In this document: positions 8,723 through 18,873 of the stretch, piece after piece | Layout: every line of letters starts with the position of its first letter | Position numbering within the stretch: position 1 is the first letter of the stretch | Assembly: GCA_024579835.1 (NCBI GenBank) | Contig: CP102060.1 | Coordinates: forward strand, 992,001-1,056,000 | Origin: Clostridiaceae bacterium HFYG-1003 | Lineage (GTDB): Bacteria; Bacillota; Clostridia; Clostridiales; Clostridiaceae | Direction of reading: 5' to 3' | Length of the DNA stretch: 64,000 nt | Made by a program: the position numbers and the translations under genes | Notes under the pieces: generated by a model | Database searches by the model: none | The model's input: the letters and a program-made list of their open reading frames with translations, nothing else | Told to the model about the DNA's origin: nothing

Positions 8723-9802
8723 TTGAATGAAACCAAACCGATATTAATAATGGTTCCTACAAACATTAAATATGCGCCATATTACATGAATTATATTAAT
8801 ACGCTTAATAGACTAAATGTACCATACGTTACAATATCTTGGAATAAAGGTGGATTGCAGGAGGAGGTTGATGAGGCGCTAAATTTTACAGTTGAGGACA
8901 CAGAAAAAGTTCGGAAATTATGGGGATATTTGATATTTGCAAAAATGTGCAAAAAGTACATTCGTAAAAACAAATTAGAAAAATTGATTGTACTAACTGC
9001 TGCTCCAAGTTTCTTTTTAGGGATAGTTTTTTTAAAAAAATATAGATTTTTGCTGGATATTCGAGATGACTCACCTTTTATTAGACTTTTTCCCAATTAT
9101 TTCAAGAAAATTTGCTCGGCAGCTGAAAATGTTATTGTATCATCACCGAAATTTAATGCATGGACGGGAAGAACTAACATTCTATGTCATAATGCAGATG
9201 TTCATCAAATTATGAAATATATTGATGATCTTCCTTCAGGTAGGTTTCAGTCGCCATGTCGCATTGTTAGTGCGGGAATGCTTGCCGAACCAAACATTAA
9301 TATAAAGCTATTGGAAGCTTTAAATAGAGAAAAATTCCATTTGAGTTATATAGGTAAGGAGAATGAAGAAAAGCGATATCTAAAAAATTATGTTTTTGAA
9401 AATAAATGTAATAATATTACTTTCAAAGGAGCGTATAACAAAAGTGATATTGTAGAAATATATAGAACAAGTGCTGACATTGTGAATATAATTCGTCGAA
9501 GAATGGAGATAAATAAAAACGCCTTACCGAATAAACTTTATGATTCTGTTATCGCAGGGATTCCTTTTATAGTTCTGAAACATAATGAAGCAATTGCAGA
9601 ATGGGCTGACGAGTTCTATATAGGTATGACCATTTCTGAAGAAGATTTTTATACAATAAATCTTGTTCTAGAGGAGAAAATAAAACTATTCGATTTTGAG
9701 CTATATAGTAAAGGTAGAAGGAAATTTCTTCACAAAGTATTGGCAGATATGAAGACATTTGAAGATTGCATTCAAGTTTTTTCTAGATTGAAGAGGGTAT
9801 GA
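8723..9802 (+). CDS. Putative GT-B glycosyltransferase
   Basis: A 359-residue protein starting with TTG at 8723, placed by the strong AAGGAGGGAG just upstream. The N-terminal half (PILIMVPTNIKYAPYYMNYINTL, then LDIRDDSPF) and the C-terminal half (RIVSAGMLAEPNINIKLLEAL, FKGAYNKSDIVEIYRTSADIVNII, NALPNKLYDSVIAGIPFIVLK) follow the two-Rossmann layout of GT4-like enzymes. PNKLYDSVIAGIPF sits where the nucleotide-sugar E-x7-E loop normally is. The match is weaker than for its neighbours. It stops two bases before the next glycosyltransferase, so the two are co-translated. Confidence 0.65.
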   Translation: MNETKPILIMVPTNIKYAPYYMNYINTLNRLNVPYVTISWNKGGLQEEVDEALNFTVEDTEKVRKLWGYLIFAKMCKKYIRKNKLEKLIVLTAAPSFFLGIVFLKKYRFLLDIRDDSPFIRLFPNYFKKICSAAENVIVSSPKFNAWTGRTNILCHNADVHQIMKYIDDLPSGRFQSPCRIVSAGMLAEPNINIKLLEALNREKFHLSYIGKENEEKRYLKNYVFENKCNNITFKGAYNKSDIVEIYRTSADIVNIIRRRMEINKNALPNKLYDSVIAGIPFIVLKHNEAIAEWADEFYIGMTISEEDFYTINLVLEEKIKLFDFELYSKGRRKFLHKVLADMKTFEDCIQVFSRLKRV

Positions 9803-9803
9803 A

Positions 9804-10928
9804 ATGAAAAGAGTTTGCATAGTGTCAGAGTTCTACCCATATGAAGGAGAACCATTATTCACATTTGTGCAGCAACTGGCTCATTCATTATCGAAAGAGG
9901 ATATCGAATGTGCAGTGGTTGCTCCCCAGAGTGTAACAAAGAATATTGTTCGAAGAAGGCGTAACAAGCCAATTAAAATAGTTGATAAATCGCTGGAAGG
10001 CAAAATTATAAAAGTTATTAGACCTAAAATAATGACCTTTTCCAATACCAAAAGTCAGTTATTGCAGAAATTAGCAGATTCAATAATGATGACAGGAATT
10101 CGTAAGGGTGTTGAGATGGCAGGACCTGTAGATGCCATTTATTGCTATTTTTGGCATGTAGGTTTAATGACTGCTATGGCATTAAAAGATAAAACCACGC
10201 CAATTTACGTACAAGCAAGCGAGTGCGATTTAACAATTCATGACTATATGATTACTGCTGAAAATTTAAATAGAATAACAGGTGTTGTATGTGCATCAGG
10301 AAAGAATAGAATTGAAACAATAGAGGCGCAACTTGCTCCAACTGAAAAAATGATTACCATTGTAAATGGGTATCGATCAGAAGCGTTTTATCCTATGGAT
10401 AAAAAAGATGCAAGAAAAACATTGGGTATGCCTGAAGATGCATTTATAGTAAGTTTTGTGGGTGGGTTCATTGAAAGAAAAGGAATCAGGCAGTTAACTA
10501 GTGTTTTGGACAGTGCAAAAGACGTTTATTCTATTTTTGTTGGCCATGGAGAAGAGCCGCCTAAGTGTAAAAATCTATTGTACTCAGGACTGGTTGAACA
10601 TAATAAAATAGTTACATTTTTGAATGCAGCTGATATATTTGTTCTACCTACAAGAGCTGAAGGATGTTGTAATGCGATAATTGAAGCTTTGGCCTGTGGG
10701 TTACCGGTCATATCATCCAACAAATCATTTAATGATGAAATATTAAATGACTCATGTTCAATAAGGATTAATGAACAGAATAAAAATGAACTTTATCAAG
10801 CAATAATGCTTTTGAAAAATAATAAGGAACTTAGATTACGCATGTCAGAAGCAGCTTTAAATAAAGCTAAAGAACTTACAATAGAACGCAGGGCAAATGC
10901 TATAAAAAAATATATATTTCCCATTTAA
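9804..10928 (+). CDS. Glycosyltransferase family 4
   Basis: A 374-residue GT-B retaining glycosyltransferase. It begins RVCIVSEFYPYEGEPLFTFVQQLAHSL, with the acceptor domain in the first half. The donor domain is well conserved: SFVGGFIERKGIRQLTSVLD, then FLNAADIFVLPTRAEGCCNAIIEALACGLPVI, which contains the E-x7-E nucleotide-sugar motif of GT4. It presumably extends the repeat unit on undecaprenyl diphosphate. The donor sugar is unknown. The gene is very AT-rich, like the rest of this half of the locus. Confidence 0.9.
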   Translation: MKRVCIVSEFYPYEGEPLFTFVQQLAHSLSKEDIECAVVAPQSVTKNIVRRRRNKPIKIVDKSLEGKIIKVIRPKIMTFSNTKSQLLQKLADSIMMTGIRKGVEMAGPVDAIYCYFWHVGLMTAMALKDKTTPIYVQASECDLTIHDYMITAENLNRITGVVCASGKNRIETIEAQLAPTEKMITIVNGYRSEAFYPMDKKDARKTLGMPEDAFIVSFVGGFIERKGIRQLTSVLDSAKDVYSIFVGHGEEPPKCKNLLYSGLVEHNKIVTFLNAADIFVLPTRAEGCCNAIIEALACGLPVISSNKSFNDEILNDSCSIRINEQNKNELYQAIMLLKNNKELRLRMSEAALNKAKELTIERRANAIKKYIFPI

Positions 10929-11296
10929 ATATGATTATCTTAGATGAAATATTATGGAAAACGAAATATAAAGTAAAAAATAAAATTTATTTTATATGTT
11001 TGTTTTTTTTAGAAAAAAATTTAATCATTCAATCTGATCTTATGATGGATAAGAATCTACCTTACGCTATCTAATTAAGTATAAATCATTTAATGTTCCG
11101 AAATTACATCGAAAATATTTATTGATGTCACTTTGCTAGGTATTATATTTATTAAATCTTGACCATGACAGTTGAAAGGGATCACCAAGTGAATCACCCT
11201 TACTCAACAGATAACTATCCAAATGAATGAAAGTAATTGTTTAGCACTGGGCAGATGAAAAAAAGTTTGGATAATGTGGGGACGTAGGAGGCGACA
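10929..11296. other. AT-rich intergenic region
   Basis: There are 368 bases with stops in every frame and no recognisable RNA or IS end. An AGGAGG just before 11297 serves the polymerase gene. It may represent a deleted gene or contain an internal promoter, but nothing specific can be supported. Confidence 0.35.
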
Positions 11297-12541
11297 ATGA
11301 GTAGTACAAATAAGCAACACAAGATTGGATCAGCCACTTTGTATATTTTATTATCATTTTTTTTTATCTATGCTTTTTGGTATCAAAACGCATATTCAGA
11401 AATTAGACTAGCTTTTCCAGTGCTGGGAGTACTAATTTTAATACTTTCATGCATGAATCTTCATAAATCATTTAACTACTATAATCCCTTATGGTTAATT
11501 ATTTTTTTTATAATTATATCATCAATGAACAGTTTATTGTTTGGGAAATTTCCTTCCCTTACAACTAAATATGTTTTTAATATTATTGAATATTTGATAC
11601 CTATGTTTGGTATTTATGTTTATGTGGATGGGAAAATTGATAAATTACGTAAGATTCTATGGATTCTCTCTGTTGCTATTACACTAGTTGCATTGTGGAG
11701 TCTTATTGACGGGAAAATAACAAGTACTGGAGCGATTGCACTTGGAGATTTAAATGTTAACGTTGAATCAAGCTATTTCGCGGTAGCAGTGGTATCAAAT
11801 GTTGTACTATTTGGATCTGGAAAAGCTACATTATGGAAAAAATCAATAATCATTACTTCTACCTTGTTGTGTGCAAAAGCTCAAATAGATTCTGCCTCAA
11901 GAAGAGGATTTCTCATACTAGCCTTTCTGCTGATGGCTGGCATTATTTCCTACATTCATATTAAATACAAAAAAAAACCTTTAGTCAGGGGTCTTTTTTT
12001 CATCTCTATGGTACTCACAGTCACAGTTGCAATATATCTATTAGCTGACGTTTTCCTCACTACAACATTATTTCAGAGGTTTTTGAGTGGTGGTGAAGAA
12101 GGAGGTGATACTGGTAGAAAAATTTTAATGGGTCTGGCATTTGATTATTTTTTAGATTCACCTATTGTTGGTGCGGGGTTTGGTGCTATAGAAGGTAGAA
12201 TTGGTGTTTATAGCCATTCAATGTATTTTGAATTACTTGGATGTACAGGCATTATTGGTTTTGGCATTTTTATCACTATGCTTTTAAGATGCGCAAAGTG
12301 TTTTTATTGTAATGCATCAGCATTAAGTTATTTACCTGAAGACCTGATTATTACGTCAAGGGGTTTCCTACTTCTTGTAATCTCAGTTTTAATCAGTGGA
12401 TATGCAGTTGTATATATATACGATATGTATTTTTACATAATTCTTGGTCTAGTATTTTCGATGCAAAGAATTTTGAAAGAGGAAAGAGAAAGAAATTATT
12501 CAAAAGGAAATATTTCGATGATGACTTCTAAGAGTAGGTGA
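11297..12541 (+). CDS. Wzy-like polysaccharide polymerase / O-antigen ligase-family protein
   Basis: A 414-residue integral membrane protein with about ten to twelve hydrophobic segments. A central soluble-looking loop has SRRGFLILAFLLM and GGDTGRKILMGLAFDYF, followed by IVGAGFGAIEGRIGVYSHSMYFELLGCTGIIG. This G-x-H-S-x(n)-E-L-x-G-x-x-G layout is the signature of the O-antigen ligase/Wzy superfamily. It would polymerise repeat units on the outer face after flipping. Sequence conservation is always low in this family, so the call rests on topology and the loop motif plus locus context. Confidence 0.78.
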   Translation: MSSTNKQHKIGSATLYILLSFFFIYAFWYQNAYSEIRLAFPVLGVLILILSCMNLHKSFNYYNPLWLIIFFIIISSMNSLLFGKFPSLTTKYVFNIIEYLIPMFGIYVYVDGKIDKLRKILWILSVAITLVALWSLIDGKITSTGAIALGDLNVNVESSYFAVAVVSNVVLFGSGKATLWKKSIIITSTLLCAKAQIDSASRRGFLILAFLLMAGIISYIHIKYKKKPLVRGLFFISMVLTVTVAIYLLADVFLTTTLFQRFLSGGEEGGDTGRKILMGLAFDYFLDSPIVGAGFGAIEGRIGVYSHSMYFELLGCTGIIGFGIFITMLLRCAKCFYCNASALSYLPEDLIITSRGFLLLVISVLISGYAVVYIYDMYFYIILGLVFSMQRILKEERERNYSKGNISMMTSKSR

Positions 12542-12549
12542 GTAATAGG

Positions 12550-13104
12550 ATGTATGAAATGAAAAAAGGAAAAAAACTAGTAGGCTATATTCTCTTTTAT
12601 GGTATCGCTCGTCATTTGCCGGCGGCTCATTGCAAGTTTCAAATGTTTGGAATATTCGCAAAAAAACTACGCGAGCTATGCGGGAGACTAATGTTAGAAA
12701 AATGCGGATATAATGTTAATATATATAATAAATCTACCTTTTCAATGCGATGTGAGTTGGGAAATAACTCAGACATTGGCTACAAAGCTGAGATAAAAGG
12801 TAAATGTATTATAGGAAATAACGTCATAATGGGACCGGAGTGTCAAATTTGGACTGTTAATCATAAAACTGACAGAGTGGATATCCCAATCAAGTATCAA
12901 GGAAATTCCAAAGAACAACCAGTAATCATAGAGGATGGTGTTTGGATTGGGAGTCGTGTGACAATTTTACCAGGTGTTAGGGTTGGTAAGCATTCAGTTG
13001 TTGGAGCTGGTGCAGTAGTTACAAAAGATATTTCTCCTTACTCTGTTGCAGTCGGAAATCCCGCGAAAGTAGTAAAAAATAGACTTGAGAATTTTTGTGA
13101 ATAA
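12550..13104 (+). CDS. Left-handed beta-helix acyltransferase (maltose O-acetyltransferase-like)
   Basis: About 184 residues. ATG 12550 was chosen; GTG 12538, which overlaps the polymerase stop, and ATG 12559 are alternatives. Hexapeptide repeats build a left-handed parallel beta-helix: CELGNNSDIGYKAEIKGKCIIGNN, then IIEDGVWIGSRVTILPGVRVG, HSVVGAGAVVTKDI and the terminal YSVAVGNPAKVVK. TVNHKTDR carries the histidine usual for the catalytic site of the CoA-dependent acetyltransferases. It probably acetylates a sugar of the polysaccharide. The acceptor is unknown. Confidence 0.85.
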   Translation: MYEMKKGKKLVGYILFYGIARHLPAAHCKFQMFGIFAKKLRELCGRLMLEKCGYNVNIYNKSTFSMRCELGNNSDIGYKAEIKGKCIIGNNVIMGPECQIWTVNHKTDRVDIPIKYQGNSKEQPVIIEDGVWIGSRVTILPGVRVGKHSVVGAGAVVTKDISPYSVAVGNPAKVVKNRLENFCE

Positions 13105-13115
13105 GAGGTAATAAC

Positions 13116-14213
13116 ATGAAAAAAGTTATGCTGGTTTTTGGAACAAGACCCGAAGCAATTAAAATGTGCCCGATCGTAAAAGAGTTAAAGAAAAGATCTT
13201 CAATAGAAACTATCGTATGTGTTACTGGCCAACATCGTCAAATGCTTGATCAAGTTCTTGATACATTCCATGTTATTCCTGATTATGATCTTTCTATTAT
13301 GAAAGACAAACAGACTTTATTTGATGTTACAGTTAATATATTAGAGAGAATCAAGGAAGTACTTGAAGATGTAAGACCGGATGTTTGTCTTGTTCATGGT
13401 GATACATCCTCAGCTTTTGCTACTGCACTTGCGTGTTTTTACTTAAAGATACCTGTGGGACATGTAGAAGCAGGGCTTCGGACATATAATATTTATTCCC
13501 CATATCCGGAAGAGTTTAACCGTCAGGCTGTTGGAATTATAAGTAAGTACAACTTCGCCCCAACGGAGCTTGGAAGGAAGAATCTTTTAGAAGAAGGAAA
13601 AAATCCGAATTCCATCTATGTAACGGGTAACACGGTAATTGATGCAATGCAACATACTGTTGTTGAGAATTATCAACATCCAGAATTGGATTGGGTAGGC
13701 GACAATAGAATGATTTTTATTACTGCTCATAGACGGGAAAACCTTGGTCAGCCGATGCATAATATGTTCCGTGCTATCAGACGAGTTCTAGATGAACACC
13801 CTGATGTTAAGGCGATTTATCCCATTCATATGAACCCGGTGGTAAGAAAAGCTGCAGAGGAAGAACTTGGTGATTGCCAACAGATTCATATTATTGAACC
13901 AATTGAAGTGGTTGATTGTCATAACTTTGAAGCGAGATGCTATCTGTGCCTTACGGACTCTGGTGGAATTCAGGAAGAATGTCCTTCTTTTGGAAAACCG
14001 GTTTTGGTTATGAGAGATACTACAGAAAGACCGGAAGGAATAGATGCTGGAACATTAAAACTTGTAGGAACCAGTGAAGAAATGATCTATGAATGGTTTA
14101 CAAAGCTATTGGATAATGAAGAGGAATATGCAAAAATGGCCCATGGGGATAATCCTTATGGGGATGGTCATGCATGTAAGAGAATAGCAGATATTCTTTG
14201 TATAGACTCATAA
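13116..14213 (+). CDS. wecB: UDP-N-acetylglucosamine 2-epimerase (non-hydrolysing)
   Basis: A 365-residue enzyme that interconverts UDP-GlcNAc and UDP-ManNAc in the cytoplasm. It starts KKVMLVFGTRPEAIKMCPIV, the family signature, with VCVTGQHRQMLDQVL, VHGDTSSAFATALACFY, VGHVEAGLRTYN, ITAHRRENLG and LTDSGGIQEECPSFGKPVLVMRDTTERPEG. Length and all substrate-binding motifs match WecB/MnaA. A GAGGT ribosome site precedes the ATG. ManNAc or a derivative is therefore a likely constituent of the polysaccharide or of teichoic-acid-type linkage units. Confidence 0.95.
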   Translation: MKKVMLVFGTRPEAIKMCPIVKELKKRSSIETIVCVTGQHRQMLDQVLDTFHVIPDYDLSIMKDKQTLFDVTVNILERIKEVLEDVRPDVCLVHGDTSSAFATALACFYLKIPVGHVEAGLRTYNIYSPYPEEFNRQAVGIISKYNFAPTELGRKNLLEEGKNPNSIYVTGNTVIDAMQHTVVENYQHPELDWVGDNRMIFITAHRRENLGQPMHNMFRAIRRVLDEHPDVKAIYPIHMNPVVRKAAEEELGDCQQIHIIEPIEVVDCHNFEARCYLCLTDSGGIQEECPSFGKPVLVMRDTTERPEGIDAGTLKLVGTSEEMIYEWFTKLLDNEEEYAKMAHGDNPYGDGHACKRIADILCIDS

Positions 14214-14224
14214 CAGGATAATAT

Positions 14225-15748
14225 ATGAAAACAAAAAAATTCGCATGGAACACAATTTCATCACTTGTATTTCAAGTATGCGCGATTATTTGCGGTTTTG
14301 TTTTACCACGACTAATATTACAGCAATATGGATCTGAGCTTAACGGATTAATAAACTCTATAACAGAGTTTTTAGCGTTTATTTCTGTACTTGAGTTGGG
14401 CGTTGGAGCGGTGGTAATGTCAGCACTTTACAAACCACTCGCTGAACAAGATAATGATACAATTAGCAAAATAATAACTTCCGCGGGAAAATTTTTTAAA
14501 AGAATTGGCCTAATGTTATTTGTATATGTTATTGTATTGATTTTAGTATATCCATTAATTGCAAAACAAAATTATTCTTATTTTTATAATGGTTTATTAA
14601 TTTTATCTATAAGCATAAGCTCATTTGCTCAGTATTATTTTGGGGTTGTTGATCGTCTGTTATTGCTTGCTGATCAACGGGGCTATGTTCAGAATAATGC
14701 GCTGATAATTACATTAATAATCAATACTTTGGCCAGTATAATTCTTATTAAGTACGAAATACCCATACATATAGTAAAACTTTCAACATCACTTATTTAT
14801 CTTGCACGACCGCTTGCACTAAGGTGGTATGTAAATAAGCATTATAAAATTAATCGAAAAGCAGTTTATAATGAGGAGCCAATTGAGCAAAAGTGGAACG
14901 GAATTGCGCAGCATATATGTTCGGTAGTTCTCGATCAAACTGACATAATAGTATTGACGGTAATGACAACATTATCCCAAGTGTCTATATATTCCATTTA
15001 TTTTCTTGTCTTGAGTGGAGTTAAAAAAATATTCCTTTCTATGACGTTTGGTATTGAGTCCTTATTAGGTGAATTGTGGGCAAAAAGAGAGTTGAGTGAG
15101 CTGATGGAAACATTTAAATGGATAGAATGGATGCTACATACAATTGTTACATTTGGATTTGGTTGCACGGCATCACTTATAGTGCCATTTGTTCAAGTAT
15201 TCACATTACATATTTCAGATGTAAATTATGTTCAACCCTTGTTTGGTGGGTTGCTTGTACTCGCACATGCTTTCCATTGTTATCGTTTACCGTATAATAT
15301 TATGATAAAGGCAACAGGCATGTATAAAGAAACACAAGTTTGCTTTATTGTTGCGACAATATTAAATGTTGGGATATCTATCATTATGGTAGAAAATTAC
15401 GGCTTGATAGGTGTAACTATTGGCACATTGGTTGCGATGATATACCAAACGATTTGGATGGCTGTATTCAATAGTAAAAATATGATTAAATGGCCATTTA
15501 AGAATTTTGCCATCCAAATATGTTTGGATGGACTGATTATAATACCCTGCTTTTACTTTTCATCTCGATTCGAAATGCCTATAATTAATGCGCTCAATTG
15601 GACAGTACTTGCATTGAAAGTGATTAGTGTTTGGTTTATTGGGTCACTTATTATCAATATTATTTTCAAAAAGGAAATGATGTTTAAACTAATAAAAACT
15701 TGTTTAAAACGACTAAAGAGTAGTAATCTAAGGTGTACATATGATTAA
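14225..15748 (+). CDS. Wzx-like polysaccharide flippase
   Basis: A 507-residue membrane protein of the MOP/MATE superfamily with about twelve to fourteen hydrophobic segments. The N-terminus KFAWNTISSLVFQVCAIICGFVLPRLILQQYG and the following ELNGLINSITEFLAFISVLELGVGAVVMSALYKPLA are typical of polysaccharide export flippases. It would move undecaprenyl-linked repeat units across the membrane for the Wzy-like polymerase encoded just upstream. Its stop overlaps the start of the next gene by eight bases, indicating coupling. Confidence 0.85.
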   Translation: MKTKKFAWNTISSLVFQVCAIICGFVLPRLILQQYGSELNGLINSITEFLAFISVLELGVGAVVMSALYKPLAEQDNDTISKIITSAGKFFKRIGLMLFVYVIVLILVYPLIAKQNYSYFYNGLLILSISISSFAQYYFGVVDRLLLLADQRGYVQNNALIITLIINTLASIILIKYEIPIHIVKLSTSLIYLARPLALRWYVNKHYKINRKAVYNEEPIEQKWNGIAQHICSVVLDQTDIIVLTVMTTLSQVSIYSIYFLVLSGVKKIFLSMTFGIESLLGELWAKRELSELMETFKWIEWMLHTIVTFGFGCTASLIVPFVQVFTLHISDVNYVQPLFGGLLVLAHAFHCYRLPYNIMIKATGMYKETQVCFIVATILNVGISIIMVENYGLIGVTIGTLVAMIYQTIWMAVFNSKNMIKWPFKNFAIQICLDGLIIIPCFYFSSRFEMPIINALNWTVLALKVISVWFIGSLIINIIFKKEMMFKLIKTCLKRLKSSNLRCTYD

Positions 15749-16298
15749 GACAAAATCAGATTTATTAGAGTATATGGCTGCAGATAAAATTGCGTTAGGC
15801 AGGAAATCTAACTTCCCTTCAATTAATGATTACATTTGGAGATATGAGATACTTTTGCGAAAATGCGAGTATTATTCTAATTGCCAGTATGGGTTGATCA
15901 GAAAATTGGTTGGAGGCTGGTATCGATGGCGTAGATCTAAACTTGGCGCAGTTTGCGGATTCTCTATCCCTATCAATACGGTGGATAAAGGTTTGTGTAT
16001 TGCCCATATAGGACCAATTATAATTAGTCCACACGCCCATTTGGGTGAAAATTGCAGAATTCATGTGGGTGTTAATATAGGTGCAGATGCAAGAGCATTT
16101 AATGCTGCTCCACAAATAGGTAACAATGTTTACTTTGCCCCAGGAGCTAAATTGTTTGGTGCAATAAAAATTTCGGATAACATTGCTATTGGAGCTAACG
16201 CAGTCGTAAACCGTAGTTTTGAACAAGTAGGAATCTCAATTGGTGGAATTCCAGCAAAGAAAATTAGTGAACAAGGTACAGAAGGTATATTGTCTTGA
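15741..16298 (+). CDS. Serine acetyltransferase-like hexapeptide acyltransferase
   Basis: A 185-residue protein with a short helical N-terminal part and a C-terminal left-handed beta-helix. The latter reads GPIIISPHAHLGENCRIHVGVNIGAD, then PQIGNNVYFAPGAKLFGAIKISDNIAIGANAVVNRSF and GIPAKKIS. This is the EpsC/CysE-like type common in capsule loci rather than a true housekeeping serine acetyltransferase: it is shorter and lacks the long CysE N-terminal domain. It probably O-acylates a sugar residue. It overlaps the flippase gene. Confidence 0.8.
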   Translation: MIKTKSDLLEYMAADKIALGRKSNFPSINDYIWRYEILLRKCEYYSNCQYGLIRKLVGGWYRWRRSKLGAVCGFSIPINTVDKGLCIAHIGPIIISPHAHLGENCRIHVGVNIGADARAFNAAPQIGNNVYFAPGAKLFGAIKISDNIAIGANAVVNRSFEQVGISIGGIPAKKISEQGTEGILS

Positions 16299-16329
16299 CG
16301 AAAAATTTATCAACCTTGAATAGAGAACT

Positions 16330-17327
16330 TGATCAAATTTGCATGACAAAACAATAATGATGATGGCTGTTGTTTTATATCATTCATGTCTAACCGTTTC
16401 CGGAAATTTCTGGGGCGGGTATGAAGGTACTAGAACTAATACAATGTATTTCTTAATAGCTTTTTTTCTCAACACATTACATATACAGGTATTTATGTTC
16501 GCAAGTGGGTATCTTTTGTATATTATTCGATATGTGAAGGGAGATTATCGTACGTTAAAGAAGATATTAAAAAGAGAATATTTAGACTCTTAGTCCATTA
16601 TGTATTAGTATCTGTTTTGTGGGTAATACCCGCCAAGTGTTTCGTATATGATCTCTCTACAATCATGGTTCTGAGAGATTTTGGACTCGCAATTCAGCCT
16701 GGACAATTGTGGTACTTACCTTTGTTGTTCATCGTATTTTGCTTCTTCTTTTGGGGAAGTGACTTCTTGTTGAAATTTTCCGGAAATTGTTAGATGGATT
16801 TAATTATTACTATTTTATTGGAGTTCAGTTGTCATTAAATAAAGGATTCCGCTTGGAGTTTTTAAGCTTGAAGCAGCTCTGCAGTTTATTATTTACTTTT
16901 TCTTTGGGTTTGAATATAGAAGAAAAGTCGAGTGGTTCATAAAACATATAAATCCAATTGTTTTTTGATCAGATATATGGGCGCAGCAAACGGATATATT
17001 TATTGAGGATTAAATATAAAAAACGGTTTTTATTTTACCATTTATTAGTCTTTTGGGCATATTGGCATTATTGGATTATTACGAATGTTTAATATGGAGA
17101 AAAATGAAAAATATAGATTGATAAAGGTTTTATCAATTAATAGCATGGGTGTATTTCTGTTTCACCAGCAGATTATCTACTTGACTATGCAAATTTTCGA
17201 TCTGGAATTTTTGCCTGACTTTGTATATGTATCAATTAGTTTCTTTATATCACTACTTTTGAGCCTAAGAATATCGTTGTTACTAAAAAGATTACAAGTG
17301 GGTAAAATGATAATGGGAGAATATTAA
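16330..17327 (+). pseudogene. Acyltransferase-3 family membrane protein, broken
   Basis: The pieces of one acyltransferase-3 (OafA/WcaH-type) protein lie in different frames. Residues MAVVLYHSCLTVSGNFWGG and LHIQVFMFASGYLLY occur at 16339-16593. LVHYVLVSVLWVIPAKC and GQLWYLPLLFIVFCFFFWG follow in another frame at about 16590-16770. Next comes a stretch full of stops, then the C-terminal transmembrane part at 17085-17327 (LIKVLSINSMGVFLFHQQIIYL). Several frameshifts and stops make function unlikely. Its loss may have altered the polysaccharide's acylation pattern. Confidence 0.78.
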
Positions 17328-17385
17328 TTTGAGTGATTGCATAGTTAGTATTACAACGAAACGTTAAATAATGGAGAAAAGCCTA

Positions 17386-18858
17386 ATGAAAAAAATATCT
17401 TTAAACAAATTGAATAACATCGTGAAAAACAGAAGGGAAGAAAAAAAAATAACACAGGAGGAACTTGCTGAAAAGACGGGTATTAGTCGTTCATTAATCG
17501 GTCGAATTGAAAACGGGGAGTACGTCCCATCCATCGATCAGATCGAAGTTATTGGAGAAGTACTTGAGTTTGAATACATTGATCTGATTGAAGAGGTAGT
17601 AGGAGAAAAAGTAAGGACTACGCCTGAGAGAAGATATAATATAGCTGTAGCGGGTACTGGTTACGTTGGTCTTTCGATAGCGATTCTATTAGCTCAACAC
17701 AACAATGTAACAGCTGTGGACATCATTCCTGAGAGAGTCGAGATGATAAACAAAAGAAAGAGCCCTATACAGGACGAGTATATTGAGAATTATCTGGCAG
17801 AAAAAAAACTTGATTTGACCGCTACTTTAGATGCCGCAACTGCTTATAGAAATGCAGACTATGTGGTTATTGCAACACCTACTAACTATGACAGCAAAAA
17901 TAACTTCTTTGATTGCTCCGCTGTTGAAAATGTAATAGAGATGGTTTTAAAGAACAATCAGAAAGCAATCATGGTGATCAAATCTACTATCCCTGTTGGA
18001 TATACTGCACATGTACGCGAGAAGTACAATACATGCAACATTATTTTCAGTCCAGAGTTTCTACGAGAATCTAAAGCTCTTTACGACAATCTCTATCCGA
18101 GCCGTATCATCGTGGCTTGTGATAAGTCAAATGAAACCAGTGCACACACCTTTGCAACTCTCCTTCAACAAGGAGCGATTAAAGAAGACATTGATACCTT
18201 ATATATGGGTTTTACTGAGGCTGAGGCTGTCAAGCTATTTGCAAATACATATCTTGCTCTCCGTGTATCTTACTTCAATGAATTGGATACCTACGCAGAA
18301 AGTAAAGGACTAAACACAAGTCAGATTATTAATGGCGTGTGTTTGGATCCTCGCATCGGTACTCATTACAACAATCCATCTTTCGGTTATGGTGGATATT
18401 GTCTTCCGAAAGATACCAAACAATTATTGGCGAACTTCGGTAACGTTCCTCAGAATATGATGACTGCGATTGTCGATAGTAATAGAACAAGAAAGGATTT
18501 CATAGCCGATCGTGTGCTTGAAATTGCCGGTGCTTATGAGGCAAATAGTCGTTGGGAAATGAGTAGAGAGAGGGAGGTAGTCATTGGCGTATATCGCTTA
18601 ACTATGAAGAGTAACAGTGATAACTTTCGTCAGAGTTCCATACAGGGTGTCATGAAGCGCATTAAGGCAAAAGGTGCAACGGTAGTTATTTATGAACCGA
18701 CTTTACCTGCAGGATCAACATTCTTCGGTAGCCGCGTTATCGGTGATCTAAAGGATTTCAAAACTATTTCTCAGGCTATCATTGCAAATAGATATGATAG
18801 TTGCTTGAATGACGTAAGTAATAAGGTTTATACAAGAGACATTTTTAGAAGAGATTAA
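17386..18858 (+). CDS. XRE-type HTH domain fused to UDP-glucose 6-dehydrogenase
   Basis: A 490-residue fusion. ATG 17386 is preferred because ATGGAGA lies at ribosome-site spacing; an upstream ATG at 17371 is in frame. Residues about 8-65 form a Cro/C1-type helix-turn-helix ([34 protein letters not shown]). After a short linker comes a complete nucleotide-sugar dehydrogenase: NAD fold [14 protein letters not shown] near residue 86, [27 protein letters not shown], and the catalytic cysteine (residue 339) in [12 protein letters not shown]. It oxidises UDP-glucose to UDP-glucuronate with two NAD+, probably feeding the next gene product. The HTH could make it a DNA-binding, substrate-sensing regulator of the locus; that role is inference. 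Confidence 0.88.
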   Translation: MKKISLNKLNNIVKNRREEKKITQEELAEKTGISRSLIGRIENGEYVPSIDQIEVIGEVLEFEYIDLIEEVVGEKVRTTPERRYNIAVAGTGYVGLSIAILLAQHNNVTAVDIIPERVEMINKRKSPIQDEYIENYLAEKKLDLTATLDAATAYRNADYVVIATPTNYDSKNNFFDCSAVENVIEMVLKNNQKAIMVIKSTIPVGYTAHVREKYNTCNIIFSPEFLRESKALYDNLYPSRIIVACDKSNETSAHTFATLLQQGAIKEDIDTLYMGFTEAEAVKLFANTYLALRVSYFNELDTYAESKGLNTSQIINGVCLDPRIGTHYNNPSFGYGGYCLPKDTKQLLANFGNVPQNMMTAIVDSNRTRKDFIADRVLEIAGAYEANSRWEMSREREVVIGVYRLTMKSNSDNFRQSSIQGVMKRIKAKGATVVIYEPTLPAGSTFFGSRVIGDLKDFKTISQAIIANRYDSCLNDVSNKVYTRDIFRRD

Positions 18859-18873
18859 TAGAAGGAGCACACT

